The translations under genes were made by a program, and so were the position numbers. Source: Mesostigma viride (taxonomy: Eukaryota; Streptophyta; Mesostigmatophyceae; Mesostigmatales; Mesostigmataceae). From it: a stretch of 64,000 nucleotides of DNA. The notes beneath the pieces were generated by a model, which was not told the origin of the DNA, did no database searches, and saw only the letters and a program-made list of their open reading frames with translations. Position 1 is the stretch's first letter. Each line of letters begins with the position of its first letter. Below, piece by piece: positions 19,301-33,422 of the stretch. The stretch covers positions 3,826,231-3,890,230 of the forward strand of contig RPFO01000175.1 in NCBI GenBank assembly GCA_009746045.1. Reading direction: 5' to 3'.

Positions 19301-19782
19301 ACCGGCAGATCCACGGCGGCGAGTGCGTGGCGAGCCGGCCGGATTTCATCATCTACACGGATGGCGCCCACGTCGTCATCGTCGAGGTCGACGAGCACCA
19401 GCACCGCTCGTACGACCAGTACTGCGAGCTCGTGCGGCTGTTCAACCTCGGACAGTCGTGCGAGGGGCTGCCGCTGCTGGTCATCCGTTACAACCCCCAC
19501 TCGTACCACAGCTCCCGGGGGGAACTCGTCCACGGGGGGACCGATGCCAGCGACGAGCAGCGACAGGCCGTGCTGCTGTCGTACCTGACGGCGTTGCTGG
19601 ACAATTCGTACAACCCCCACCAGCGCGAACCGAGAGCGCACTGCCGAGCAGTGAAGCTTTTCTATGATGGATGGGATGACGACGCCATGACCGTGCCCAC
19701 CGACGAGGGGCTCCACTGGCAGGACATCCAGCTATTCGACAGGCCCAACGAGATCGCCTGCCTGGCGACGGCCGAGCCGTAG
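13365..19782 (+). CDS. EsV-1-7 repeat protein with C-terminal PD-(D/E)XK-like nuclease domain
   Basis: The main exon, 17386-19782, is certain as an open frame. It holds 14 EsV-1-7-type repeats and then a nuclease-like domain. Upstream exons are inferred because all join in phase 0 across GT-AG introns: 13365-13460 (starts ATGATG), 14100-14273, 14542-14640, 14852-14917 and 15958-16083 (contains the basic, NLS-like PKRAKP). The model totals about 985 aa. Repeats, at about residues 213-745, follow C-x5-C-x16-C-x2-H with 12 residues to the next repeat. Twelve are nearly identical and two (about 18860-19060) are diverged. The C-terminal domain, about residues 800-950, has RPDF (D at 19342), VEVDEHQHRSY (E at 19384) and VIRYNP, as in PD-(D/E)XK folds, though the usual Lys is Asp (E-V-D). 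Known: EsV-1-7 proteins include brown-algal IMMEDIATE UPRIGHT and phycodnavirus proteins, and their biochemistry is unclear. Nuclease activity is inference. An alternative start is the ATG at 15925, in frame with the 15958 exon. Confidence 0.7.
14365..14420. repeat. Poly-C / (CCA)n / (CA)n tract in an intron
   Basis: Homopolymer C followed by CCA and CA repeats, between the proposed exons ending at 14273 and starting at 14542. Confidence 0.85.
15039..15815. repeat. (GGGA)n / AAGGAGGGG purine array with higher-order structure
   Basis: About 780 bp of almost pure purine on the plus strand. Blocks of GGGA alternate with AAGGAGGGG-type blocks (about 15230-15345 and 15465-15590), and the pair recurs, showing segmental duplication of a roughly 240-bp module. 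It is an intron of the EsV-1-7 gene in my model. The SLPPSLPP-type minus-strand frames are artefacts. Confidence 0.97.
16100..17330. repeat. Degenerate minisatellite GTGGNTGATGGCATGCGTGGGCGTG filling an intron
   Basis: Imperfect ~25-40-bp units containing ATGGCATGCGNGGGCGTGGT recur throughout, with poly-G runs at 16551-16574 and 16964-16982. It starts just after the GTACGT donor at 16084 and ends before the acceptor at 17385. The Cys/Arg/Trp-rich plus frames and His/Pro-rich minus frames are repeat artefacts. Confidence 0.85.
17437..18850 (+). repeat. 117-bp coding tandem repeat (12 EsV-1-7 units)
   Basis: The motif CAACACCCGCCCGGGTGT recurs every 117 bp from about 17463 to 18760. Units differ at a few clustered sites, for example CATGCGCGACC versus GATGCGCGACC and GCCGAGAAG versus GCCAAGCAG. 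Unit types recur in an order suggesting block duplication: the pairs at about 17930/18047 and 18400/18517 share the SARC...AKQ form, and 18047 and 18634 share the DAQP form. Confidence 0.95.
19225..19660 (+). other. PD-(D/E)XK-like nuclease domain of the EsV-1-7 protein
   Basis: Conserved spacing RPD-F-x(12)-[VI]VEVDEHQHRSY followed by a cysteine, LVRLFNLG, and PLLVIRYNPHSY. This pattern (PD, then E-x-D/K at the end of a beta strand, then a QH..Y segment and an R[YF]NP strand) is characteristic of a nuclease-like family seen in algae and large DNA viruses. A CxxC pair plus another (CDDCGLHW, CVYCHP) just upstream (about 19087-19206) looks like a zinc-binding HNH/Zn-ribbon-like module. Confidence 0.6.
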
Positions 19783-21992
19783 CTGGCGCGTCGCGCGTGT
19801 TGGGTTGGCCTGTCACACGCTCGTGGATGTAGACCGACCGGTTTGGTTGAGCTGAACACCGGCCTCTTGTAAACCACACATGTGCCGAGATGGCTGTCCT
19901 GCTGCCTGCGAAAACGCCTAAATGGAGGACGCTGGGACCGTATATTTAACCCCTAAATGGTCTGAGATCCTGCCGATAAATCGGCTGGATCTTCACAATT
20001 TTGCAAACCAGATGCCATCCAACCTACCCATATCCAATGGCTGTCCTTGGGGGCCAAGCATGTCCATGAGTTGCCCTTCGGGTTGGTATATCACAACCTT
20101 ACATATATGCAGGTTAGGCCATGTATAACTGCCGTCAAAGTCAGGGGGGTCAAGACGAGCGTTTTCATTTTTGGTAGAATGTGCATTGTGAATTATGTTG
20201 TAAGAGCTAGGCACCTGCCACTTCAGGGATGATAAAAAATTAGTTGCTGAACAGTTTGAGCCATTGGGGTCATCATTTGGGTGGGTATACCAGCAGTTAC
20301 ACCCAGTACAGCCCATAGGGGTACCGTTGGTAAAAAGCAACCAAGGGGGTAGGAGTGGGCATACTACCTACTAATACCTACTAATATGGCCCCCAACCAT
20401 GCCACACAATACATTTCCCTTCCACAATGATGGGGAAACATAACTGCATCATCACACTGCCCTTACATGGCACCTATGTGCAGGTGCCACCTTGTCCATG
20501 CACGTAGGTAACGTGGTACGGATACCCTACGCAAGGCATGCATTCTAGGAGGCAGCCACCAACAAACTAGTGATTTTAAGCCTATTTCAGCTTGCCCTAG
20601 CAAGGATAAACTAGGCCTAAGCTGCTATAGCTTGCCAGGTGATGGCCAGCACACCTGGTGGCACATGCTGACAATGGGAAGCTTCTACTCACCGGTTACA
20701 TGCTTGATGATGCCACAGAGACCAGCCAACTGCCTCACACTCATGCAATATGTGTGTGGGAAATGTATAACAAACATATATGGAGGTATTCAAACCCATA
20801 CAGCCTCTAAAACTTATCACCATCACCCTGTGGCAGGTCAACTGACTGATGGAAGCATCTAAGAAGGGTGTTTTAGAAAGGGGCCAGGCCAGGGTCAAGA
20901 AAGAGCATGAATAATGCAAAAAGAATGTGCTACACAAGCTAGAACGTATATATAAACGTCAAACATCGATAGGAAAACGATGATTAAGCTTTACCAGGCA
21001 TGGATGGCGTTACCTTGGCCCAGGCGGTGGCCGCAAAATGGCGCATTTCGGCACGCCAAAGTTGTGCAGCATGGTCGCTAGATTCGGCGATTTCTTGCCA
21101 CCCTTGCACGTTTACGACTACTATGTATCATAAAAAGTACAAAGAAACCGATATATCCTTTAAAATACGCCGGAAAGTTATTGCTGTCAACGTTTCTATC
21201 GTCCGGCCTGATCGCAGTTTTTTCCAGCAAGAACGCTGCCGACACCTATCAACTGGCTTTCCCGCGAACCAAAAATTGGCCTGTATGATCTTTAGGACGT
21301 ATAAAATCAATTTCCTGAGTTTGGTCAGAAAATTCGAACGCAAACGGAAATGCCATGCGTGGGCGCATGCCGCCATGGCCAGGTCGTCGTTTTCCGGAAT
21401 GCACGTTGTAAGAACTGTCGTTTGACTCGTTTCTGAGGGTGCCCATTGCCTCTGTCGGGCGTTGACGAGCGGGCCAGAGGGGGGCGGGGCTGCCGGAAGA
21501 GGGCATGCACGGTCTCGAGGGGCCGGCGTCGCGCTGCGTACTTTAAGGCAGGGAAAGGCACCGACGCAGGCCTTCTCGATGGCCGTGAACATCGCGTGTT
21601 GAACAAATTTTGTTCGGCGTGCGAGTGTCAGCCGTGTCACCAATGGACACCGCGAGATACGCCTGCTCGTTCTACATTCCGGCTGAGCCAAGCACGCCCG
21701 GTCCTAGATCCCATAATTGCCCCCGCTACCGTTCGTGGAATCTGGTCCTTGGCGCGGTTGGCCGCGGCGGTTCCCCGACGTTGGGCGAAGGCGGTCGGAA
21801 ATACAAAATTTTGCGCCAGGACGGACTCGAGGATTCGTGAGTCGTGACATTTTTGTTGGCATAATTTGCATGTCCGCGACGGTGCGCGCGCGCCCACGCG
21901 AGCAGCAGCCATCACATTGACCATTGCTACGACATTGTTCGTAAAGTTTATGTAGGAAGTCTGTTAGTTGACCTTACGAGATCCTGCGCACC
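19783..21992. other. Intergenic stretch, no supported gene
   Basis: More AT-rich than its surroundings. A TGTAA element at 19868, 85 bp after the upstream stop, could be a polyadenylation signal of the type used in green algae. A piece related to the 207-bp repeat lies at about 21585-21650. Otherwise only short, unconvincing frames. Confidence 0.5.
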
Positions 21993-26180
<4,188 letters not shown>

Positions 26181-26800
26181 CCACATGGCTATTGTTATCC
26201 ATTTGTTTCCGGGCTATCCATGTTAGCTTCCGTTTGGGCGCCCTGGGCAATGTGGCAGCTTCTAGGGTGCTAGGGCTGCTGTCCATGCATGCTCTGGTTT
26301 TGCCCTTATGGAGCAGAGCCAGTGGTTGGTCGGGGGTCATGAAGATCGACACTGGGGAGCCTGCGTTCGCAAGAAGGGGATAGCTAGCGGTCGCCGGAGA
26401 GCGTGTGTGGCTGCGGTGCACTCCTGGTCATGCTCATAATGGATGGAGTGAACAAACCTGCCAACTTGTACAGCCTGGGCTCATGCTGCTGGTTGAATAC
26501 GGCGCCTTGATCGTGATTTTCGGCATCCTGCTGTTGCCAGCACTTGTCCGCTCTTGTAAGTAAGCATACGTGCATGCGCATGACTCGATATGTGTGTGGG
26601 CTTGCTCGGGGCATGTCACGCAATAAGTATACTAGCACTTTTTTCAGCACGTGTGGACCCTGTGAATATTTTCTATCGCAATTTTGTGGATTGTGACATG
26701 CAAGTGGCGGCATGCGGTCGGCCCTTGCACGTCATACAGACTCCAATATTCTTCTGCTCTTTTGTGATTTATATCTCATCATATTTTCTCATTGATGCTA
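26181..26800. other. 3' flank of the Agenet/TDBD gene, no further gene seen
   Basis: Only short frames. Presumed 3' UTR at the left side. A TGTAA occurs near 26555. Confidence 0.4.
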
Positions 26801-26801
26801 A

Positions 26802-27148
26802 GTGAGACAACTAATGAACGAGTCATACGATTCTTATGAAAAATCTGCCTTTTACATGTAATCCATGCTTCTATTATAAGTGAGACAACTAATGACTGCC
26901 TGGACTGGAAGAGATTCTCGAGCACGTTCTCCTTGCATCTGAGGATAGTACTGGTAATTGCGCCATCCATGCATGACACATGAAACCACCAAATAGCGAG
27001 GATCCATATCAATTACTACTCTAGTCCTCACTCTCTAGCCAGAGGCCTCTGCGATCTTCGCGCATTTTCTCTCAGAAGACTACTCTAGTCGTCATGCACA
27101 TGCACGACATTTATTGGATCGCCATGCATCCAGGAATAGTTGTCTCAT
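26802..27148. mobile_element. Possible MITE with GAGACAACTA termini
   Basis: GTGAGACAACTAATGA occurs at 26803 and again at about 26880, and the inverted form TAGTTGTCTCAT at 27137-27148 could be the opposite end. A further inverted copy, TTAGTTGTCTCACTTA, is at about 32766. The termini are short and the element is AT-rich with no ORF. Confidence 0.35.
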
Positions 27149-27379
27149 GACCTAACCCGCATAACACTAGTCGGTTCTGGGTGAACCCTGGTATGCCCTA
27201 AAACCCCTCATGCAGGCTCCGGGAGAGGCCTTTATATACTCCCAAACCGGCGCCTAGCTCTGAATGAGTTCCAAGCCTATCTGTGGCCACTGGACCATTA
27301 ACTAATTAATTAAAAACTAGTGCTCCCGTTCGGGAGCCACTGGACCATTAGATTAAATTAAAGTAAATTATAACATGAC

Positions 27380-27605
27380 TCGATCTGTTGGGAGATCATG
27401 TAGCACGTATTTCCTTGCTGGATGGATATGGAGGTCCAGGCGAAGCCGCGCAACCGAACTAAGCTAACTCTACGCTAATCTATAGAAAACCATTCACTAC
27501 GCTACTCAGCAAAGCGCCCCTTCCTTCTCGGGGGAGGGGGCTAGCTTGCCCACAGGGGCCGGCGTGTGAGCCTGGACAATCGTCTGCCACCTCTGCATGT
27601 CACCA
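27380..27605 (-). mobile_element. Truncated 3' UTR/tail of LINE family C
   Basis: The order GGGAGATCATGTAGCAC, then GACGCTAATCTA-like, GGGGGAGGGGGCT, CTTGCCCACAGGG and GCGTGTGAGCCT matches 29697-29890. It breaks off after CTGCCACC and joins TAAGTACTTGCGTGTCATGC, which also occurs at 61857. Confidence 0.7.
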
Positions 27606-27904
27606 GTAAGTACTTGCGTGTCATGCGCAAAGGCATGCCACGGAGTACTATTAAAATTAAATTAAATTAAATTATAACATGCCTCCGTTGGGAGATTAAT
27701 TAATTAATTAATTAGACTCGTGCTCCCGTTGCGGAGCATTATAACCCCGATGGATGGATGGGTGGGTGCAAACAGTCCTACCGGTCTAATCTAGCTACAT
27801 CAGCTACACACTACATCTATCTATCAGCATTCTAACTACAACATCTATCTAGACAGCCGCACGCTGCCCTAGGGGAGCTGTCTGGCGTGCCTCCCACGGG
27901 ATTG

Positions 27905-29690
27905 CACACGCGGGCGCTTCCCCACTGGGGGGGGCTCGTTGTCCTCTATGACCGGGGCCCACTTGGCCTTGTCCATCATCTTCTTCCAAATCACGGAGAG
28001 GCCTAGGCCCCCCATGTCCTCGACTAGCTGTTCTTTGAAGGTGCGGGCCTTGCGGCGTCTAGCACTGCGGGGCCCGGCCCACGTCAGGAGGTGCCGGCCA
28101 GGCTGGGCTCAGTCGCAGTCCTACGGGGGGGCCACGTGAGGTGTCGACCTGGTTGGTGCGAGCTAGGTGCCCTACTAGCTGCAGGCGTCGCTGCTTAATG
28201 GTGCTGGTGATATAGGGCATGCCCTGGTACAGGTCCTCATTGCGGACGTGAGCAGCATATCCTACTCTGAAAATGGAACGCAGCATGTTGGTGACCGCGC
28301 CGCCGGTCCAGCTTGCGGGCCAGGTCGGCGGTGAGGGTCCACGTCTCGGCCCCATACGTGAGAACAGGAAGGACGAGGACCTTGAACAGGTCCTGTTTCT
28401 CGAGCTTGCCCAGGGGCTTGCGCCACAGGGCCCGGTACTGGCGTAAAGCGTGCCAGGCGAGGGAGATGCGATGGTCCACATCAACCTCGCAGCTGGGGAG
28501 CAGGCTGCCCAGCAGCTTGACGCGGTCCCGATACAGGACTCGAGAGCCGTCGAGGAGATAGAGGGGCGGCGGTGAGTTGGTGAGCCCAACCGCTAGGGCC
28601 TCTGTCTTCTTGCTGACCTCAAGCCCCACTGCACGAGCCTCGATAGCCAGGCAGTCAAGCCATGTCTGCACGTGCTCAGTGTCCTCGAAGAGGGTGGTGT
28701 CGTCGGCGTAGATGATGTCTGCCAGCCGAATCTCCGTGTCCGCACCGCCATGCCAGAATTTGTTAGCAACCGGCACTCCTGGTTCCCTGCCCACGATGCG
28801 GGCAAATCGCTTGCGCGCCTGAATCATTACGTATTCGACCACAATAATGAACAGGTAGGGCGACAGCACGCAGCCCGGCCACACACCCTTCTGTAAAGGG
28901 CATGGGGGCGTGGTCCCGTAAGAAGGGCGCACCGAAGTGGTGGACCCTTCATACAGGTTGCGGATGACAGCAATCAGGGGGCGGGGGATCCGGAACAGCT
29001 CGAGGATGTCCCAAAGCGCAGGCCAGAAAACCGAATCGAAGGCTTTGATGAAGTCCACCAGCACAAGGTGCAAAGGGGACTCACCAGGCTGAAGGCGTTG
29101 CAGTTCCTCCACCAGTCGGCGAGTAGCGAAGAGCGCCTGTACTGTGTTGCGACCTGAACGGAAGCCGTGCTGAGTCTCGCTGAGGTGACTGTCCAGGGCC
29201 GTGCGCAGGCGGTTGAGGATGAGCCGCATAAGAAGCTTGAGGGGGGCACTTTGAATGCACACCCCTCTGTAGTTGCCGGGGTCGGCAGGCGACCCCTTGT
29301 TCTTGTACAGCATCGTGCGAAAACTGTGTTGCCAGGCCGCTGGAGGTGGTTGCGACGACAGCAGAAGGCGGTTGCAGATGTCCCGGAAGAGCAGCATAAC
29401 ACCTGTGTCCTCGAATTCGGCTGCAAGTTTTACAACTGCGGCAGGAATCTCGTCAGAGCCGGTGGCTGCGTCATAACGCAGGCGCTGTCCAGACCGCCTC
29501 CGTGACCTCGCGAGAGGTGAAAGGAGGCATGTCAGACGGGTCGCCAAGTGGGCCGACCAGCGGGGGGACTAGGTAGTCCGCCGCTGACCTAGGCGGGGCC
29601 GGGGGCCCAGCGGGGCCGGCCAGGGCGGCCGGGCGGGCGGCGGCGGCGGGGAGCAGGGGTGGGGGCGGCGCAGCTGTCCCCACGACCTCG
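27905..29690 (-). pseudogene. Non-LTR retrotransposon reverse transcriptase (LINE family A), frameshifted
   Basis: The frame 28237-29547 encodes RT motifs in order: ATGSDEIPA, YRGVCIQS, LSETQHGFRSGRNTVQALF, LVDFIKAFDSVFW (motif A), GVWPGCVLSPYLF and LADIIYADDTTLFED (motif C with the catalytic YADD), then KVLVLPVLTYGAETW. At the 5' side the frame shifts near 29490 (REVTEAVWTAPA continues as LRYDAATGSDE after a one-base shift). At the 3' side it shifts near 28310 to a frame with MLRSIFRVG and KQRRLQLVGHLART. The tail (VEDMGGLGLSVIWKKMMDKAKWAP) reads to about 27910. Known: such RT copies genomic RNA at a nicked target. At least two indels make this copy inactive. No endonuclease region was identified. 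Confidence 0.85.
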
Positions 29691-29692
29691 GC

Positions 29693-30190
29693 GGTGGGAG
29701 ATCATGTAGCACATATTCCTTGATGGGTGGTGGAAAGGAGAGAGCCACGTAATCTAACTATCCTGACGCTAATCTACCTAGTCTAGAAAAATCCTAACTG
29801 CCCTACTCGTCAAAACGCCTCCTCCTCTTGGGGGGAGGGGGCTTGCCCACAGGGTCGGGCGTGTGAGCCTTGACAATCTTCTGCCACCGCGTCTTGTTCT
29901 TCATGGCAGTCCAAAGAAGGGAGAGAGAGTGGATGCGGTATTCAAACTGGGCTGGGACCAGTAGGTCATCCAGCAACATCTGTACGTAGTTCGTGACATG
30001 TTTCCCTACCCTTTTGGGAATGTCCTTGGGGCCAGGCCAGGTCAGAATGTGCCGCCCTGGCTGGCCAAGCCGCTGGGGGCCTGCCAGACCAAGGGCGGTG
30101 TCGACCTGGCTAGTGCGAGCAAGGTGTCCTACAAATGCTATCCTACGCTGTCTAATCTCGTCCGAAATACGAGGCATGCCCTGATACAAA
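29693..30190 (-). pseudogene. LINE family C 3' fragment
   Basis: The frame 29803-30189 contains IRQRRIAFVGHLARTSQVDT, then KHVTNYVQMLLDDLLVPAQF, RIHSLSLLWTAMKNKTRW and VKAHTPDPVGKP, the same C-terminal layout as the copy at 1-240. The 3' UTR continues to the GGAGATCATGTAGCAC motif at about 29697. It is 5'-truncated. Confidence 0.8.
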
Positions 30191-30194
30191 GACT

Positions 30195-31025
30195 CTGCGG
30201 AGTACTATGCTAATCTCATTAGAAAAATAATTACACAAAAATCGTCTGCAATAATTACACAAATATCGTCTGCATCCAGCATCATCCCCCAACCGTTGAG
30301 CGCTAGATGGGGATGTAATCCTCATCCGAGCTGTCGATCCTCTACTGTAATGGCAGGCGAGGCGGTAGTGTAGCGCGGCTGAGGATAGCCGCGGCTATCC
30401 TCAGGACCAATCAACCTCCACCTGCGGACTTCTACCCTGGCTAGCAACGGGCCGCGGGGCCCGTGGGGAGAAAACAGGAGCATACCCCTCAGGAAGGTGC
30501 TTATCGCAGATGGCAGCACATTTCTCCTTGTCAATCATGCGGGCGTGGAGTACGGATAGTCCCAGAAGCCCCGGCATCTTCAAGCAGTTGTGTCACATAG
30601 GTCCGGGTCGCGCCGCGCCGGTGCCCGGCGCGCACAAGTTTGCCAGTGGGTTGCGATGGGACAAGGGGACCCTGCCATAGGAGGAGGTGTCTACCTGGTT
30701 GGCCCGTCTTAAGCCCCCCGGCAGGGCCCACATCGGTATTCACCTGGTCTGTGCCGGCAAGATGGCCGGCAAAGAGGAGGCGGCGGTGTCGGATGGTATG
30801 GGTGACAAGAGGAAGCTCGCAGTAGAGCTCGGCCCGGGTGCGACTTTCTTGGTAGCGGACGCCGAGGATATGACGGAGCATTCGAGTGACGGTGCCGTCA
30901 AGCTGCTGGCTCAGCGCCTGGTCCAGGCCTCCAGGGTCCACGCCTCGCAGCCATAAAGGAGGATGCTGAGGACAAGGGCCTTGAACAGAATGCGCTTGCG
31001 TCGCTCACTCAGGTAGCGGCAGGTC
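30195..31025 (-). pseudogene. LINE family B 3' fragment
   Basis: Minus-strand frames carry FKALVLSILL, then DGTVTRMLRHILGVRYQESR, IRHRRLLFAGHLAGTDQVNT, YVTQLLEDAG and a tail ending in EDYIPI-like sequence at the TAG at 30303. A frameshift separates the two frames near 30560. It is nearly identical to the copy at 61855-62655. Confidence 0.8.
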
Positions 31026-31185
31026 CACCTCTTCTTATTCTGCATAGCAGTCCAAGCAAGAGAGAGGGAGTGAATGCGATGTTCAAACGTAGCTGGCAGA
31101 GCTATATAGGATGGCCCAAAGAGCCTCCCAGAGGACCATGTTGAAAGCCTTGAATGATATAGTCAATGATACGTCGAGGTCATCT
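31026..31185 (-). mobile_element. Short mosaic LINE fragments
   Basis: The minus strand reads HRIHSLSLAWTAMQNKKRW (like family C) at about 31035-31090, and AFNMVLWEALWAIL-like RT motif A sequence at about 31115-31160. The pieces are from different parts of LINEs, joined out of order. Confidence 0.6.
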
Positions 31186-31372
31186 AGTCGCTCTACACGT
31201 AAGCCAGCCATAATTTCAATGCACAAGGATACACATTTCCATCACCATTCATCTTCATCATCCTGAACGACTCGAACACGCGGACAAGATAGCGGCAGGC
31301 TCGAGCTACCATGGTCCGGATTCTCCCGATTTCTGGCCTGCGCTGGTTGTCTCCTTGATATAGTCAACAAAA
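31185..31372 (-). repeat. Dispersed ~190-bp SINE-like repeat, copy 1
   Basis: On the minus strand it starts ATCAAGGAGACAACCAGCGC and ends near GTAGAGCGACTAGATGACCT. It contains GGTAGCTCGAGCCTGC (box A-like) and GTTCGAGTC, an exact match to the pol III box B consensus GWTCGANNC, 31 nt later. Copies at 32432-32622 and 60471-60660 are about 90% similar by eye. Box spacing is shorter than in most tRNA-derived SINEs, so the SINE reading is tentative. Confidence 0.6.
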
Positions 31373-32430
31373 ATGAAGACCAGCGCCGAAAACCATAAGG
31401 GCAAACACAACGCACCTCCACCATCAACCGGCGCGCGACAAATTGACATACAGCCACTGACAGTGTTACGGCCACGACGGAAACCCATCTGAGACTCACC
31501 CAGGGGTGGGTCCAGCGCGGCGCGGAGCCTGTGCATGCATGCAGCATCATGCGCATGAAGACCTTCAGCGCGGCGCTCTCATGGAGGCATTCATGGTGAC
31601 ACCCCTACAGTTACCGGGGTCGCAGCAGCAGATCCCTTCAAGATTGTACAGTGCTCGATCATGACTCGGTCATGCATGGCCGTCTGCCACTCAGGCAGGC
31701 TGAGGCTCATCGGAGAGCAGAACACGGTTGCAGAACGCCAGCAGAAGCTCCCGCACCGCCACCTGGGTCGGGGGTCTTCAGCAGCTCAGCCAAAAGGTGG
31801 TTGCCACCGACCGCCGTATATATGACGTACCGCAGGCGAGCAACTGAATGGGCGCCGTCCAGTTCCTCCAAAGTTAAGGGGTGGGGCGACGTCCTTGGTG
31901 CATGGCAAGGCAGCCCTAGCTCCTTCAAGGCGGGGACTTGGTACCTAGTCCGCGGCCGACTGGGGGGCGCTGGCGGCGGCCGGGGGGGTCCGGCAACATC
32001 GAGACGAGCGGCCGTCTCGGGGTGAAGCGGCGGGGGGGGGGGGGGGGCGCGAGCCCGCCCACCGGCCTGTCAAGGAAACGTTGTGCAGGCCAGCCAGCGG
32101 TCCAGGCTGACCGGTGCCGCGCCGTCCCCCGTGTGCATATGCTCTGGACCGGGGTGCGCTGCAGCCGGCTGCCGAGCCGGTCGAGGTGGTACCACATGTC
32201 CTTGCCCTGGTTGCGAGCTTGGCAGGCCTTGCACCGGTTACCGGCCGGCGGGTTACGCTTGAGGCGGTGCCGGGCGGCCAAGACCTTGGGGTCCTGCTGG
32301 CGGTAGAGCGGGCCGGGGCGTCGGCGGGGCATGGCCGGCAGGTGCCGGCCGGTGCTCACCACTAGACACTCCCGGCCAGTTAGGCTCGAAACACAGGCCC
32401 TGATCGAGCAAGCTGTTTCCGGCCCCACCG
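31373..32430 (-). pseudogene. LINE reverse transcriptase fragment (N-terminal half), broken
   Basis: Minus-strand frames in order: CKACQARNQGKDMWYHLDRL (about 32190-32240), PLTLEELDGAHSVARLRY...GGNHLLAELLK (about 31790-31890), then RLRAALDPPLGESQMGFRRG (about 31475-31530) and FIFVDYIKE. These match the region before and including RT motif A of the copy at 28237-29547. Several frameshifts and stops. The RT is cut at the start of motif A, exactly where the 190-bp repeat begins. Confidence 0.7.
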
Positions 32431-32431
32431 T

Positions 32432-32622
32432 CTAGGTCATCTAGCCGCTCTACACGTAAGCCAGCAATGACTTCAACGCACAAGGCTACACATTTCCATC
32501 TCCATTCATCTTCATCATCCTGAACGACCCGAAAACGCGGACAAGATAGCGGTAGGCTCGAGCTACCATGGTCCGGATTCTCCCGATTTCTGGCCTGCGC
32601 TGGTTGTCTCCTTGTTATAGTG
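32432..32622 (-). repeat. Dispersed ~190-bp SINE-like repeat, copy 2
   Basis: Same start (ACAAGGAGACAACCAGCGC on the minus strand) and end as copy 1. The box B-like sequence has mutated to TTTCGGGTC. The flanking sequence on the right side (about 32360-32430, CCTAGACACTC... GTTTCCGGCCCCACCGTCTA) is also shared with 60390-60470, so the repeated block is longer than 190 bp in these two copies. Confidence 0.7.
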
Positions 32623-33422
32623 GACCTCTTTTTGATTGTCTAACTTAACACAAGCTAGAGTGCTCTCGTACACACCCTGTCCAATATTGGCTTTCTTGCT
32701 AACACTAACCGTCGCTCTCTTCCACTCCCTCCTCCCACTCCGCTCCTTCGCTTCCCACATGCATAAGTTAGTTGTCTCACTTAAGATCCTTGTCTCACAT
32801 ACTGACATGCCGGTAGATATCCATGTGGCAAAAAAAATCCTACTGAACCCAGAAGCTATTGGACATTTGAACTGGAACGCAACATCCACGCACGCACCCT
32901 GTGCCTTTCCTAATAGACAAGTTCGCGCAATTCGCAGGTGTAACGTAGAACGCCGTACATAAAGAAACAGGTTGTCCCAGCTGCCTCAAAACATCCCACA
33001 TGCATGAACGAGTCTGCCCCACCGTGCCCAAGCCTCCGTGTACGGCATCGAGGCAAGCAGCAAATAGTTAACTACATGCTGCCCAGTGCCGGTACGCTAA
33101 AACAACTCCGTGTATGGGTCTTTATTTCAGCAAATATATTACATAATGAAATGCCCTGGCACCTCTCGAGACACATGCGATTGCGCAGGCCCAACCGTCA
33201 TCCAACCTCAGGTCATCCAACCCAACGTGGGCCTCTGCATGTCAACGAGACAACCATCGGTTGGTGACCTGACCATCCTTTGGCTCCGTGACCATCGTGT
33301 CTGCAGGGACGGCGCCAGGGGCCAAAACGTGCTGCCTCCTACCCGGTCATTCTGCTTATTGAAACGACGAACGGACGAAAGAGAGAGAGGGAGAGCCCTT
33401 CTTTTTACTCAAGCGCCTCCCT
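32623..33422. other. 3' flank of eL28, no gene seen
   Basis: Mixed sequence with one copy of the TTAGTTGTCTCAC terminus (about 32766). No coding evidence. Confidence 0.4.

Noticed and set aside
13365-19782. Integrated giant-virus fragment
   Set aside because: EsV-1-7 and this nuclease type occur in large algal viruses, but no capsid, polymerase or other viral gene is present and the gene appears to have introns. Ancient transfer is possible but not shown.
27905-32622. Functional LINE
   Set aside because: All copies have frameshifts, stops or truncations. No full-length ORF2 and no endonuclease region found.
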